This document shows, piece by piece, positions 1-8,291 of a DNA stretch of 64,000 nucleotides (its first letter is position 1; each line of letters opens with the position of its first letter). The notes under the pieces are model-generated. The model did not search any database, was not told where the DNA came from, and saw nothing but the letters and a program-made list of their open reading frames with translations. The stretch spans positions 1,426,001-1,490,000 of the forward strand of contig NZ_FNSN01000003.1 of assembly GCF_900105345.1 (NCBI RefSeq), read 5' to 3'. Origin of the DNA: Arthrobacter woluwensis. GTDB lineage: Bacteria > Actinomycetota > Actinomycetes > Actinomycetales > Micrococcaceae. The position numbers were made by a program, and so were the translations under genes.

Positions 1-517
1 GGCCGGAACCATCCCCACCGCGAGCGGCTACCGCACTCTGCGCTCGACACCCGGCGAGGAGGTGACCGCCTCCTGGCGTCTCCTGGTGGAGGCCCTGCAC
101 TCCGCGGGGGCCACCGAGGTCGCCATCGCCGTCCCGGGGGTCGAGGCGCCGCTGGACCGGATCGTGCAGGCGGGCGCGGACGGGGTGGGCCTGAAGACGG
201 CGGGCCTCACGACGCGCCAGTGGGAACGGCTCGCGGGGCTGCTCGAAAGCGGCAGGACCGTCTGGGCGGACTGCGTGCCGCTGACGGTCGCCCCCGGCCA
301 GGAAGCCCGCACGACGACGGCGCTCGCGGACTCGCTGCTGCGCACCTTCCGTGATCTGGGGCTGCCGTCCTCCCTGATGACACGGTTGCGCCTCCTGCCG
401 GAATCACGCTTCGTCTCCGAACGGGGCGGACAGAGCCGCACCCCCGAGGAAGCCCTCCGGACCCTGCGGCGCGTCACCGCCCTGGCGGACTCGCTCGAGC
501 AGTCCATCGCCTCCTGA
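1..517 (+). CDS. C-terminal part of a conserved protein, possibly UROD/MetE-like (5' truncated by window edge)
   Basis: The reading frame is open from the first bases of the window, so this is the C-terminal end of a longer protein; a GTG at position 62 is in frame but need not be the start. About 171 residues are visible. The visible part alternates short strands and helices (AIAVPGVEAP, VWADCVPLT) and ends in a helix-rich tail (EEALRTLRRVTALADSLEQS). That layout resembles the C-terminal half of the cobalamin-independent methionine synthase-like (UROD/MetE) proteins of actinobacteria, but the Cys-containing metal motif of true MetE is not seen. It ends 57 bases before mtrA on the same strand. 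The family is a guess from fold-like pattern only; being a real coding region is much surer, from codon usage and an uninterrupted frame. Confidence 0.5.
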   Translation, partial: AGTIPTASGYRTLRSTPGEEVTASWRLLVEALHSAGATEVAIAVPGVEAPLDRIVQAGADGVGLKTAGLTTRQWERLAGLLESGRTVWADCVPLTVAPGQEARTTTALADSLLRTFRDLGLPSSLMTRLRLLPESRFVSERGGQSRTPEEALRTLRRVTALADSLEQSIAS

Positions 518-574
518 CCGGGCGAATCACCGCTGACGACACGGATACGACAAAGGCCCGGACGTTAAGGGAAG

Positions 575-1258
575 ATGGGTGCCATGAAGGGACGCATTCT
601 GGTAGTTGACGACGACGAGGCACTGGCCGAGATGATCGGCATCGTGCTGCGCAACGACGGCTTCGACCCGAGCTTCTGCGCTGACGGCGCCCAGGCTCTC
701 AGCGCCTTCCGCAGCGCCAAGCCGGACCTCGTCCTGCTGGATGTCATGCTGCCCGGTTCGGACGGCATCGAAGTCTGCCGTGCCATCCGGGCGGAGTCGG
801 ACGTCCCGATCGTCATGCTGACCGCCAAGTCGGACACCACCGACGTGGTCCGCGGCCTGGAGTCCGGCGCCGACGATTACGTCCCCAAGCCGTTCAAGCC
901 CGCTGAACTCGTGGCCCGCGTCCGCGCCCGCCTGCGCCCGGGCGACCAGAAGGCCCCGGAAACCCTCAAGATCGGGGACGTCTCCATCGACGTCGCCGGT
1001 CACACGGTGACCCGTGCCGGTGCGCCGATCTCCCTGACTCCGCTGGAATTCGACCTTCTCGTGGCCCTGGCCCGCAAGCCCTGGCAGGTCTTCACCCGGG
1101 AGCTGCTCTTGGAGCAGGTCTGGGGCTATCGCCATGCCGCGGACACCCGCCTGGTGAACGTCCACGTCCAGCGGCTGCGGTCGAAGATCGAGAAGGACCC
1201 GGAGTCCCCGGAGATCGTCCTGACGGTGCGCGGTGTCGGATACAAAGCCGGTTCCTGA
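575..1258 (+). CDS. mtrA: DNA-binding response regulator MtrA
   Basis: OmpR/PhoB-type response regulator of 227 residues, the partner of MtrB, which in actinobacteria controls cell-wall and division genes. The receiver domain (residues 6-120) has the acidic cluster VDDDE, phospho-acceptor D56 in LVLLDVMLP, and the conserved Lys in YVPKPF. The winged-helix domain (residues 132-225) ends with the wing RGVGYK. MGAMKGRILVVDDDE lines up with the start of Mycobacterium MtrA, so the first ATG is kept. A second ATG nine bases on (584) is better spaced from the purine-rich AAGGGAAG. The gene overlaps mtrB by 26 bases. The mtrA-mtrB-lpqB order is conserved across actinobacteria, which makes the identification secure. 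Confidence 0.97.
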   Translation: MGAMKGRILVVDDDEALAEMIGIVLRNDGFDPSFCADGAQALSAFRSAKPDLVLLDVMLPGSDGIEVCRAIRAESDVPIVMLTAKSDTTDVVRGLESGADDYVPKPFKPAELVARVRARLRPGDQKAPETLKIGDVSIDVAGHTVTRAGAPISLTPLEFDLLVALARKPWQVFTRELLLEQVWGYRHAADTRLVNVHVQRLRSKIEKDPESPEIVLTVRGVGYKAGS

Positions 1259-3176
1259 GCCAGGAGATCCCGCAGGCCCCGCGACGGCAGGCCCCGCGAC
1301 GTCAGGGCCGGGCAAAGCCCTGGTCCGGGTGCTGCCCGCCGCCCAGGCCTCATGGCCCGCGACTGCCGAGCCGGCCGCCGTCGTCCCCGAAGGCCAGGAC
1401 ACGAGCGGCGTCCTGAAACGCTACGGCGGGCGGAGCGGACGGCTGGTCCGCCTGTTCGCCCTCCGGACCCTGGCGATGCTGCGGCGCGCCGCCCGGATGC
1501 TCTGGCGCGGAGTCACGTGGCTCGGTGGATCCCTGATCCACCGCTGGCGCCGGTCCCTCCAGTTCCGCACGGTGCTCGTCACGGTGCTGCTCGCCTCCGT
1601 CGCCCTGGTGGCGGTGGGTGCGTATCTGAGCAGCCAGATCGCCAGCAACCTCTTCCAGGAGCGCCTGCACCAGGCCGAGAGTGACACCCGGAGCAGCGTC
1701 GCCACGGTCCAGAACACGTTCGACGGCGCCCAGGTCACCGACCGTGCGTCCGCCCAGAAACTCGTGGGGGACACTCTCGCGGCACTGGACAGCAGGGGAA
1801 ACCAGCTGAACCGGCGTTTCGTGTTCCTGGCCGTTCCGGACCAGACCCAGCCGCGGACCCGCTGGGTGGACTCGCGGAGCTCCAACGACATCGGCCTGAG
1901 CGTCCTTCCGGACGATCTGCGGGAAGCGGTCCAGAAGGCCGGCCATGAACAGTACTGGGCTTCCACGGCGCTCCCGATCAAGGGCGGAACCGCACCCGCG
2001 ATCGCCATCGGCAACAAGGTGTCCTTCAATGGCAGCGTGTACGAGCTGTACCTCATCTACGACATCTCCTCCGCCGAGACCACGCTCAACGACATCCAGA
2101 ACGTGCTGCTGATCGGCGCCGGCGTCCTCGTGGTCCTGATCGGCGTGCTCGCCTGGTACGTGACGAGCGCGGTCGTGCGGCCCATCAGTCACGCAGCACA
2201 TGTGTCCGAGAACCTCGCGTCCGGGCAGCTCCAGGAGAGGATGCTGGTCAAGGGAGAGGACGAGGTCGCCCGTCTGGGGGCCTCCTTCAATCACATGGCC
2301 GCGAGCCTGCAGGAGCAGATCACCCAGCTCAACACGCTGTCCCAGATGCAGCAGCGCTTCGTCTCGGACGTGTCCCACGAACTGCGGACTCCGCTGACCA
2401 CGGTCCGCATGGCGGCCGATGTGCTGTACGAGTCCCGCGAGGATTTCGATCAGATCAATAAGCGTTCGGCGGAACTCCTGCACACACAGGTGGAGCGGTT
2501 CCAGTCCCTGCTGGCCGATCTGCTGGAGATCTCCCGCTACGACGCGGGCGCCGCGCAGCTGGACGCCGAACCACTCGATCTCGCCGCCCTCATGGGCCGC
2601 GTGATCGAGGGTGCGGAACCCGTCGCGCAGGAGTACGGCTCGGCGGTCCGCCTCCATGCGCCCTCCGGAGGGGTCGTGGTCGAGATGGATGCGAAACGCA
2701 TCGAACGGATCCTCCGGAACCTCCTGCTGAACGCACTGGAGCACGGCGAGGGGCGGCGGGTCGACGTGACGGTCGCCGCCAACGACGAGGCGGCCGCGGT
2801 GACCGTGCGGGACTACGGCCTGGGCCTGGATCCCGCGCAGGCGGCGCGCGTGTTCGACCGGTTCTGGCGGGCCGACCCGGCGCGTGCCCGCTCCACCGGT
2901 GGCAGCGGGCTCGGTCTGTCGATCGCGCTGGCCGACACCAAACTGCACAACGGCTGGCTCGAGGCGCGCGGCCGCAAGGGGGACGGAAGCACCTTCCGTC
3001 TCACCTTGCCACTGAAGGTCGGCGGCGCCATCGTCGAATCACCGCTTCCGGTGGACAACTACCAGCCCGCTGAGGCGCCTGTGAGTCTGCCCCGCTTCCT
3101 GCCGCCCGCCTTGCCGGCCGGGTCCGGCATCGTCGAACGGCACGTCGAGGAGATCAGCCCGGAGGAGCCCCGATGA
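1233..3176 (+). CDS. mtrB: Sensor histidine kinase MtrB
   Basis: Membrane sensor kinase of the MtrAB system, 647 residues from a GTG inside the end of mtrA. Residues 1-110 are a Pro/Ala-rich then Arg-rich cytoplasmic stretch. TM1 is about 112-131, an extracytoplasmic sensor domain follows to about 288, and TM2 is about 289-310. A HAMP linker precedes the HisKA domain, with phospho-acceptor H382 in SDVSHELRTP. The ATPase has an N box (LLNALEHGE), a G1 box (DYGLGLDP) and a G2 box (GGSGLGLSI). Mycobacterial MtrB is about 80 residues shorter, so the N-terminal extension may be real or the true start may lie downstream. It overlaps lpqB by four bases (ATGA), which implies translational coupling. 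Confidence 0.95.
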   Translation: MSDTKPVPEPGDPAGPATAGPATSGPGKALVRVLPAAQASWPATAEPAAVVPEGQDTSGVLKRYGGRSGRLVRLFALRTLAMLRRAARMLWRGVTWLGGSLIHRWRRSLQFRTVLVTVLLASVALVAVGAYLSSQIASNLFQERLHQAESDTRSSVATVQNTFDGAQVTDRASAQKLVGDTLAALDSRGNQLNRRFVFLAVPDQTQPRTRWVDSRSSNDIGLSVLPDDLREAVQKAGHEQYWASTALPIKGGTAPAIAIGNKVSFNGSVYELYLIYDISSAETTLNDIQNVLLIGAGVLVVLIGVLAWYVTSAVVRPISHAAHVSENLASGQLQERMLVKGEDEVARLGASFNHMAASLQEQITQLNTLSQMQQRFVSDVSHELRTPLTTVRMAADVLYESREDFDQINKRSAELLHTQVERFQSLLADLLEISRYDAGAAQLDAEPLDLAALMGRVIEGAEPVAQEYGSAVRLHAPSGGVVVEMDAKRIERILRNLLLNALEHGEGRRVDVTVAANDEAAAVTVRDYGLGLDPAQAARVFDRFWRADPARARSTGGSGLGLSIALADTKLHNGWLEARGRKGDGSTFRLTLPLKVGGAIVESPLPVDNYQPAEAPVSLPRFLPPALPAGSGIVERHVEEISPEEPR

Positions 3177-4981
3177 CGCGGATACGGTGCACCACGGACC
3201 ACCCGGCCGCTGCGCGCAAGACGCCCGCGGTGGGTGCGGTCCGGCACGCTCTGGGCCACGCGCGACGCCGGGGCGCACCCCGGGTGCGGTCTGCCCTCGC
3301 CCTGCTGCTCGCCGTCGTCGTGCTTCTGACGGCAGGAGCCTGCGCCTCGATCCCGCGGTCCGGCCCGGTCAGCAAGAGCCAGGGTGATTCCGCCCCGCAG
3401 GTCAAAGACCCGCAGGTTTTCTACCCGCCGGACCCGGCCCCCGGCGCGTCCGAGGATTCGATCATCGAAGGTTTCTACAACGCGGGCAACAGCTATAAGG
3501 ACGACTACAAAGTCGCCCGCCTGTACCTGGCGCAGAACACCGCGACCACCTGGAAGCCGGAGACGGACACCTTGGTGTACCGCTCCGCGAAGGTGGTGCC
3601 CGGCGCCAAGGACCGCGAGTTCTTCTACGATCTGGACCTCGCCTATGAGGTGGACGCCCAGGGCATCGTGACCACCCATCCGAAGGGGACGCACCGGCGG
3701 GTCCCGCTGAGCCTGGCGAAGGTCGACGGCGAGTGGCGCATCACCCAGGTGGGGGACGGGACCGTCATCCCGCTGGACGTCTTCCAGCGCCTGTACGATC
3801 CGTACACGCTCTACTTCTACGATCCGAGCTTCCGCTACGCCGTGCCCGATGTCCGGTGGTTCCTCACCCGTTCCACCACCCCGACCTCGATCGTGAGGGC
3901 GATCCTGGCAGGGCCGGCGCCGCATCTGAAGGGTGCGGTGGTGAGCGCATTCCCGGAGGGGACCCGTCTCGCCAAGGATTCGGTGCCGATCGTGTCAGGC
4001 ACCGCGCAAGTGGATCTCACCGCGGGACTGCTGCAGAGCTCCGTGACGGACCGGCACCGGATGCTGAACCAGCTGACCATCGCGCTCCGGGCCCCCGCGT
4101 CCGTGGTGAACGTGCAGCTGCTGGCCGGGTCCACCGCGCTGACGATGGACGGCTCCGACTCCGTGGTGCCGCCCATTCTGAACGCCACGGTCCCGTCCTG
4201 GCAGGTGTCGGTGCTGCAGAAACAGCTCGGGATCTACGACAACAACAAGGCCGAACGGGTGAAGGGACTGGACACCGCGGCGTACAACCCCCGCAATCCG
4301 GCCGTGTCCTACACACAGGACAGCTTCGCCTTCCTCAACCAGCAGCGTTCGGCCCTGTACATGGCCACCGCGGGCAAGACGGTGAAGGACGTCCTGGACG
4401 GCTCGGAGCTGCTCCGGCCGAGCTTCGATCCGCAGGGCTGGGTCTGGAGCGGGAACGGCGGCCCGGGGGATGGGAAGCTCATCGCGTTCAACTCGGACAA
4501 CGCCTTCGGCCCCGCTCCGCCGGCCTCCGTCTCGCTGGCCCCCGACTGGCTGCGCGGTCAGATCGTCAAGGACGCCCAGCTGTCCCGGGACGGCACCAGA
4601 ATCCTGATCCTGACCGGCAAGGGCGAGGGCACCAAGGTCCTGATCGCCGGCGTCATCCGCGGGGCCGACGGCACCCCACGAGGCCTGACGACGCCGCTCC
4701 AGCTGTCGGACGGGAAGAACGTCACCCAGGGCGCCTGGGTGAGCGACACCCAGGTCCTCGTCGCCAACACGTCGGGATCCGGCGCCGAGTCGCCCCTCCT
4801 GCTGTCGTTGCGCAGTTTCCAGAGCCAGAGCCTGTCCGACGTGGTCGGCCTGCGCGGCATCAGCGTCGGCAACGGCATCCAGGACATCTATGTGCAGACG
4901 GCCACCGGGCTGGCGCAGCGCGTGGGCAACACGTGGGTCCAGCAGGGCGCGGGCGTGAAGGACCCGAAGTTCGCGGGCTGA
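3173..4981 (+). CDS. lpqB: Lipoprotein LpqB
   Basis: Membrane-anchored lipoprotein that modulates MtrAB signalling in actinobacteria. It has 602 residues, close to the family norm. A long positively charged n-region (residues 1-40) leads into a hydrophobic core and a lipobox-like TAGAC with the lipidated Cys at about residue 57. The n-region is unusually long, so an internal start (for example a GTG about 20 codons in) is possible. The N-terminal third carries the GerMN-like domain typical of LpqB, including YDPYTLYFYDPS. The C-terminal half has beta-propeller-like strand repeats (LSRDGTRILILTGKGEG, APDWLRG). It is the last gene of the mtrA-mtrB-lpqB operon, joined to mtrB by an ATGA overlap. 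Confidence 0.95.
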   Translation: MTRIRCTTDHPAAARKTPAVGAVRHALGHARRRGAPRVRSALALLLAVVVLLTAGACASIPRSGPVSKSQGDSAPQVKDPQVFYPPDPAPGASEDSIIEGFYNAGNSYKDDYKVARLYLAQNTATTWKPETDTLVYRSAKVVPGAKDREFFYDLDLAYEVDAQGIVTTHPKGTHRRVPLSLAKVDGEWRITQVGDGTVIPLDVFQRLYDPYTLYFYDPSFRYAVPDVRWFLTRSTTPTSIVRAILAGPAPHLKGAVVSAFPEGTRLAKDSVPIVSGTAQVDLTAGLLQSSVTDRHRMLNQLTIALRAPASVVNVQLLAGSTALTMDGSDSVVPPILNATVPSWQVSVLQKQLGIYDNNKAERVKGLDTAAYNPRNPAVSYTQDSFAFLNQQRSALYMATAGKTVKDVLDGSELLRPSFDPQGWVWSGNGGPGDGKLIAFNSDNAFGPAPPASVSLAPDWLRGQIVKDAQLSRDGTRILILTGKGEGTKVLIAGVIRGADGTPRGLTTPLQLSDGKNVTQGAWVSDTQVLVANTSGSGAESPLLLSLRSFQSQSLSDVVGLRGISVGNGIQDIYVQTATGLAQRVGNTWVQQGAGVKDPKFAG

Positions 4982-5112
4982 GGCCGTCCCTCCCGGCGTG
5001 AGGGTGGCCCGTGTCGGAAGGGGCCTTGTGGAAGTGAGCCCTGTGCGGATCGTCATCCACAGGGCGGGATCCGGGCCTTCCGGGGCCCACCGGTCCTGGC
5101 CAGGATCGACGC

Positions 5113-6090
5113 ATGGGTTCCTTCACACAGCCGGTCCACCGGACCGGGCGGCGCGCGGCTGATCGGACCGGGCCGTCACGGGCCGTGGCGGTCTCGATCG
5201 AGGGGCTGTCCGCGATGGCGAGTCTGGTCACCGGCGCGGAATGCGTCGCTTGCGGGCAGACCGAGGTGGTGCTCTGCACGGCATGCCGCAGCGAGCTGCA
5301 CGCTCAAGGGCTGTCCCCGTTCGCGGCAGGTCATCGGGCGCCGGCGCTGGCGGACCGCCCGGAGTGGACGGTGCTGGCAGCGGCGGACTACGGAGGCGTC
5401 GTCTCCCAGGTGGTGCTGGCCCAGAAGCGGCGCGGCCACCGGGTGCTGACGCGGGAGCTCGGGGCTCTGCTGCATCGGGCGATGTGGGCCTTCGCAGGAA
5501 AGGCCCGAGGCGCCGTCGGCCCGGAGCGGCCGGGTGAGCTGTGGTTCGTCCCGGTGCCGAGCAGTGGGGCATCCTTCCGCAAGCGCGGTTTCGATCCATT
5601 GGCTCTGGTGCTGAGCGGCTGTGCCGCCACCGGGCTGCCGCCCGACAGTGTCGTGGTGCCCGTGCTCGCCGTCCGTGGCCTTCCCGAGCGCCTCGCGCAT
5701 GCGCTGCTGGCAGCCGCCCGTCCGCGCGACGGCGACGGCGCGCCGGAACCGCCGCTGCGCAGGCTGGGCCGTGCGCTGCTCAGTACGTTGCCGGGGCCGG
5801 GCAACGGGCAGAAGGGGCTGGGGGCTGCGGCTCGTCGACGCCGTCTGGCGGGCAGCATGCGGCTCTCCCGGGCGTTCCGGTGCGCCTACGGAGCCGATGC
5901 GCTGAAGGGCGCCCGCTGCGTCCTCGTGGACGATGTCCTGACCACCGGAGCCACCCTGGCCGAGGCCGGGCGGGTGCTGCAGGGCGCAGGGGCCAGGGTG
6001 CTCGGTGCGGTGGCGATCGCCGCCACAAGGCCGCCGGCGGACCGGGGGAGTTCCCAGGAAGAAATAAGTGAACAAGGGATGAATTACTGA
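5113..6090 (+). CDS. ComF family phosphoribosyltransferase-like protein
   Basis: ComF-type protein of 325 residues, linked in other bacteria to competence and DNA uptake, with a phosphoribosyltransferase fold. The N-terminus has a zinc-ribbon-like set of cysteines (C44, C47, C55, C58: CVACG then CTAC). The C-terminus carries the PRPP-binding loop CVLVDDVLTTGATLAEA. FVPVPSSGASFRKRGFDPL in the middle matches the family's PVP...R.RGF pattern. The ATG is preceded by AGGA at good distance. It follows lpqB by 131 bases and precedes hpf, the usual actinobacterial order. No other competence gene is visible here, so a role in DNA uptake is not shown. Confidence 0.9.
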   Translation: MGSFTQPVHRTGRRAADRTGPSRAVAVSIEGLSAMASLVTGAECVACGQTEVVLCTACRSELHAQGLSPFAAGHRAPALADRPEWTVLAAADYGGVVSQVVLAQKRRGHRVLTRELGALLHRAMWAFAGKARGAVGPERPGELWFVPVPSSGASFRKRGFDPLALVLSGCAATGLPPDSVVVPVLAVRGLPERLAHALLAAARPRDGDGAPEPPLRRLGRALLSTLPGPGNGQKGLGAAARRRRLAGSMRLSRAFRCAYGADALKGARCVLVDDVLTTGATLAEAGRVLQGAGARVLGAVAIAATRPPADRGSSQEEISEQGMNY

Positions 6091-6115
6091 GCGCTATCCA
6101 CTAACGTCAGTACTG

Positions 6116-6148
6116 GGTACCAAGCCAAGAAGGTACCTGTCGATAGCG
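6116..6148 (+). repeat. Direct repeat GGTACC and flanking inverted repeat upstream of hpf
   Basis: GGTACC occurs at 6116-6121 and again at 6132-6137, one and a half helical turns apart. CGCTATC at 6092-6098 and GATAGCG at 6142-6148 form an inverted pair around them. This is in the 141-base gap before hpf and could be an operator or a leader RNA structure. No factor can be assigned. Confidence 0.35.
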
Positions 6149-6231
6149 GCTCGGAAAGGGGCTCGACTGTCAAACAGACCGGCCCCAGGAACCAGCCGTC
6201 GTCGTGCCACCGAAACACTGTGGAGGACACC

Positions 6232-6912
6232 ATGGAGTTCATGATCAGCGGCCGCAACGTGACTGTATCGGACCGTTTCCGCGAGTACGCGAGCGAGAAA
6301 CTCTCCAAGCTGGAGACGCTGGGCGACAAGGTCCAGCGGATCGACACGAAGGTCTCCAAGAAAGCCCACTCCCGGTCGGCGGATAACGATCTCACCGTCG
6401 AGGTCACTGTTCTGGGACGTGGCCCGGTGATCCGGGCTGAGGCTGTTTCGGGTGATAAGTTCGCGGCCTTCGACCTGGCCTATGGCAAGCTCCTCGAGCG
6501 CCTGCGCCGGGCCAAGGACAGGCGCAAGGTGCATCATGGCAGGCACACCCCGCAAGCGGTGCATGAAGCCACCGCAAGCCTCGAACCACCGGCTCCGGAA
6601 TCCCCTGAGGCTCCGGCGCCTTATGAGATCCCCAATGACATCCCCGCGGGTGACTCGCCCGTCCTGATCCGCCGGAAGGTCTTCCCCGCCACCACCATGA
6701 CGGTGGACGAGGCCGTGGACAACATGGAGCTCGTGGGTCACGCCTTCTACCTCTTCGTGGACAAGGAGACCGAACAGCATTCCGTGGTGTACCGTCGCAC
6801 GGGATGGACCTACGGCGTCATCACTCTCGATCCCGAGTGCACCGAGGCCGAGGGCCAGGAGAAGATCCACGCCTACCGCTCCGACGACGAGGATGCGGTG
6901 GTCGTCGCCTGA
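6232..6912 (+). CDS. hpf: Ribosome hibernation promoting factor, long form
   Basis: Long-form HPF (226 residues), which binds the 30S subunit and drives 100S dimer formation in stationary phase or stress. The N-terminal S30AE domain is about residues 1-105 (MEFMISGRNVTVSDRF...). A Pro-rich linker joins it to the C-terminal dimerisation domain (about 165-225: PVLIRRKVFP, DNMELVGHAFYLFVD, VVYRRTGWTYG). The ATG at 6232 is chosen because GGAGG at 6222-6226 sits at ideal distance; an upstream in-frame GTG at 6220 overlaps that site. The 141-base upstream gap is long for this region and holds repeats that may be regulatory. The adjacent comF gene matches the order in related genomes. Confidence 0.96.
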   Translation: MEFMISGRNVTVSDRFREYASEKLSKLETLGDKVQRIDTKVSKKAHSRSADNDLTVEVTVLGRGPVIRAEAVSGDKFAAFDLAYGKLLERLRRAKDRRKVHHGRHTPQAVHEATASLEPPAPESPEAPAPYEIPNDIPAGDSPVLIRRKVFPATTMTVDEAVDNMELVGHAFYLFVDKETEQHSVVYRRTGWTYGVITLDPECTEAEGQEKIHAYRSDDEDAVVVA

Positions 6913-6958
6913 CGGAAGCGCGCCGTAGGACGGGCGCGCAGGACAGACTAGGAGCACC

Positions 6959-8176
6959 GTGCCGGAAACGCTGACTCTCGCCCAGGCGAGAAGAATCGCC
7001 TTAGCGGCACAGGGACTCTCCAAGGAACGGCCCACGGGCCCCGCCACGGCGAGGTCGGTGGGCCGTTCCTTCGCTCAGATGCAATTGGTGCAGATCGACT
7101 CGGTCAACGTCCTGTCCCGCAGCCATTACCTGCCGTTCTTCTCCCGCCTGGGTGCGTACGACAAGGCTCTGGTGGACCGGATGTCGCAGAAGGCTCCGCG
7201 CAGCATGATGGAGTTCTGGGCCCACGAGGCCAGCTTCATCCAGCCCGGCCACTTCGATGCGCTGCGGCACTGGCAGCGTCGCCGCTGGGTGAGTGCCGAG
7301 CACCTCGACGCCACCCAGCGGGAGCAACTGCGGGAGAACATCCTGGAGGTGCTCGGCCGCTCACGGCCGCTGACCGCCTCCCAGCTCACGGAGCGGCTCG
7401 GACACGTCGAGGAGAAGCGCAACGACCACTGGGGCTGGAACTGGAATGCCGTGAAGGTGGTGCTGGAGTACCTGTTCGCGCGCGGCGAGGTCACGTCGGC
7501 GGGCCGGACCGATCAGTTCGAGCGCCGCTACACCCTGACGGCCCGGGCGTTCCCGCTCTTCGAAGCACAGCAGGGTCCCGATCTCCACGATCCGGCCGCC
7601 CGCGAGGCGTCCCTCGATCTCCTGGTGGAGGCTTCCGCCAGAGCCCACGGCATTGGCACAGTCAAGTGCCTCGCGGACTATTTCCGGCTTCCGGTCCGCC
7701 CCGTGGGCGAAGCGCTCGAGCGGCTGGCCGCGCGCGACGTCGTGCGTCCGGTCGACGTCGACGGCTGGGGGAGCGGGCTGTACCGGCATCTCGGGGTCAA
7801 GCTGCCGCGCACGGCTTCCGGGCAGGCGCTGCTGAGCCCGTTCGATCCGATGGTGTTCGAGCGCACCCGCCTGGAGCGGCTTTTCGGTTTCCACTACCGG
7901 ATCGAGATCTACACCCCGGCCCACCGGCGTCGTTACGGCTACTACGTGCTGCCATTCCTGCTCCGTGACACGATGGCGGCCCGGGTGGACCTGAAAGCGG
8001 ACCGCGCGGCGTCGCGTCTCGTGGTGAGGGGCGCCTACGACGAACCGGGTGCCCCGTCGGACACGGCCGTCAGATTGGCCGAGGAACTCCGGACCATGGC
8101 GGGCTGGCTGGGACTGGATGCGATCGAGGTCGAGGGGAGCGACGACTTCACCGTGCAGCTGAAGCGTTCGCTGTAG
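6959..8176 (+). CDS. YcaQ/AlkX-type winged-helix DNA glycosylase
   Basis: Protein of 405 residues in the HTH_42/YcaQ family. Members are monofunctional DNA glycosylases that unhook interstrand crosslinks or bulky N-alkyl lesions. In this family the catalytic motif is Q-hydrophobic-(D/Q). Here residues 45-47 are QID (LVQIDSVNV), the AlkX/YcaQ form rather than the AlkZ QxQ form. Further conserved pieces are FWAHEASF, WNWNAVKVVLEYLF (winged helix) and LLSPFDPMVFERTRLERLF. The start is GTG, with AGGAGC nearby. It lies between hpf and secA. Only the family role is known; substrate range cannot be read from sequence. Confidence 0.9.
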   Translation: MPETLTLAQARRIALAAQGLSKERPTGPATARSVGRSFAQMQLVQIDSVNVLSRSHYLPFFSRLGAYDKALVDRMSQKAPRSMMEFWAHEASFIQPGHFDALRHWQRRRWVSAEHLDATQREQLRENILEVLGRSRPLTASQLTERLGHVEEKRNDHWGWNWNAVKVVLEYLFARGEVTSAGRTDQFERRYTLTARAFPLFEAQQGPDLHDPAAREASLDLLVEASARAHGIGTVKCLADYFRLPVRPVGEALERLAARDVVRPVDVDGWGSGLYRHLGVKLPRTASGQALLSPFDPMVFERTRLERLFGFHYRIEIYTPAHRRRYGYYVLPFLLRDTMAARVDLKADRAASRLVVRGAYDEPGAPSDTAVRLAEELRTMAGWLGLDAIEVEGSDDFTVQLKRSL

Positions 8177-8291
8177 GCGCATTCGACCCCGCAGACGGGA
8201 ACCCTGGGCGGTTCCCCCACGTGTCTCACGTAGACTGAACACGCCGTGAACGGCATGCCAAGACACGCGTATCGATTGGGAGTACCCGCAC

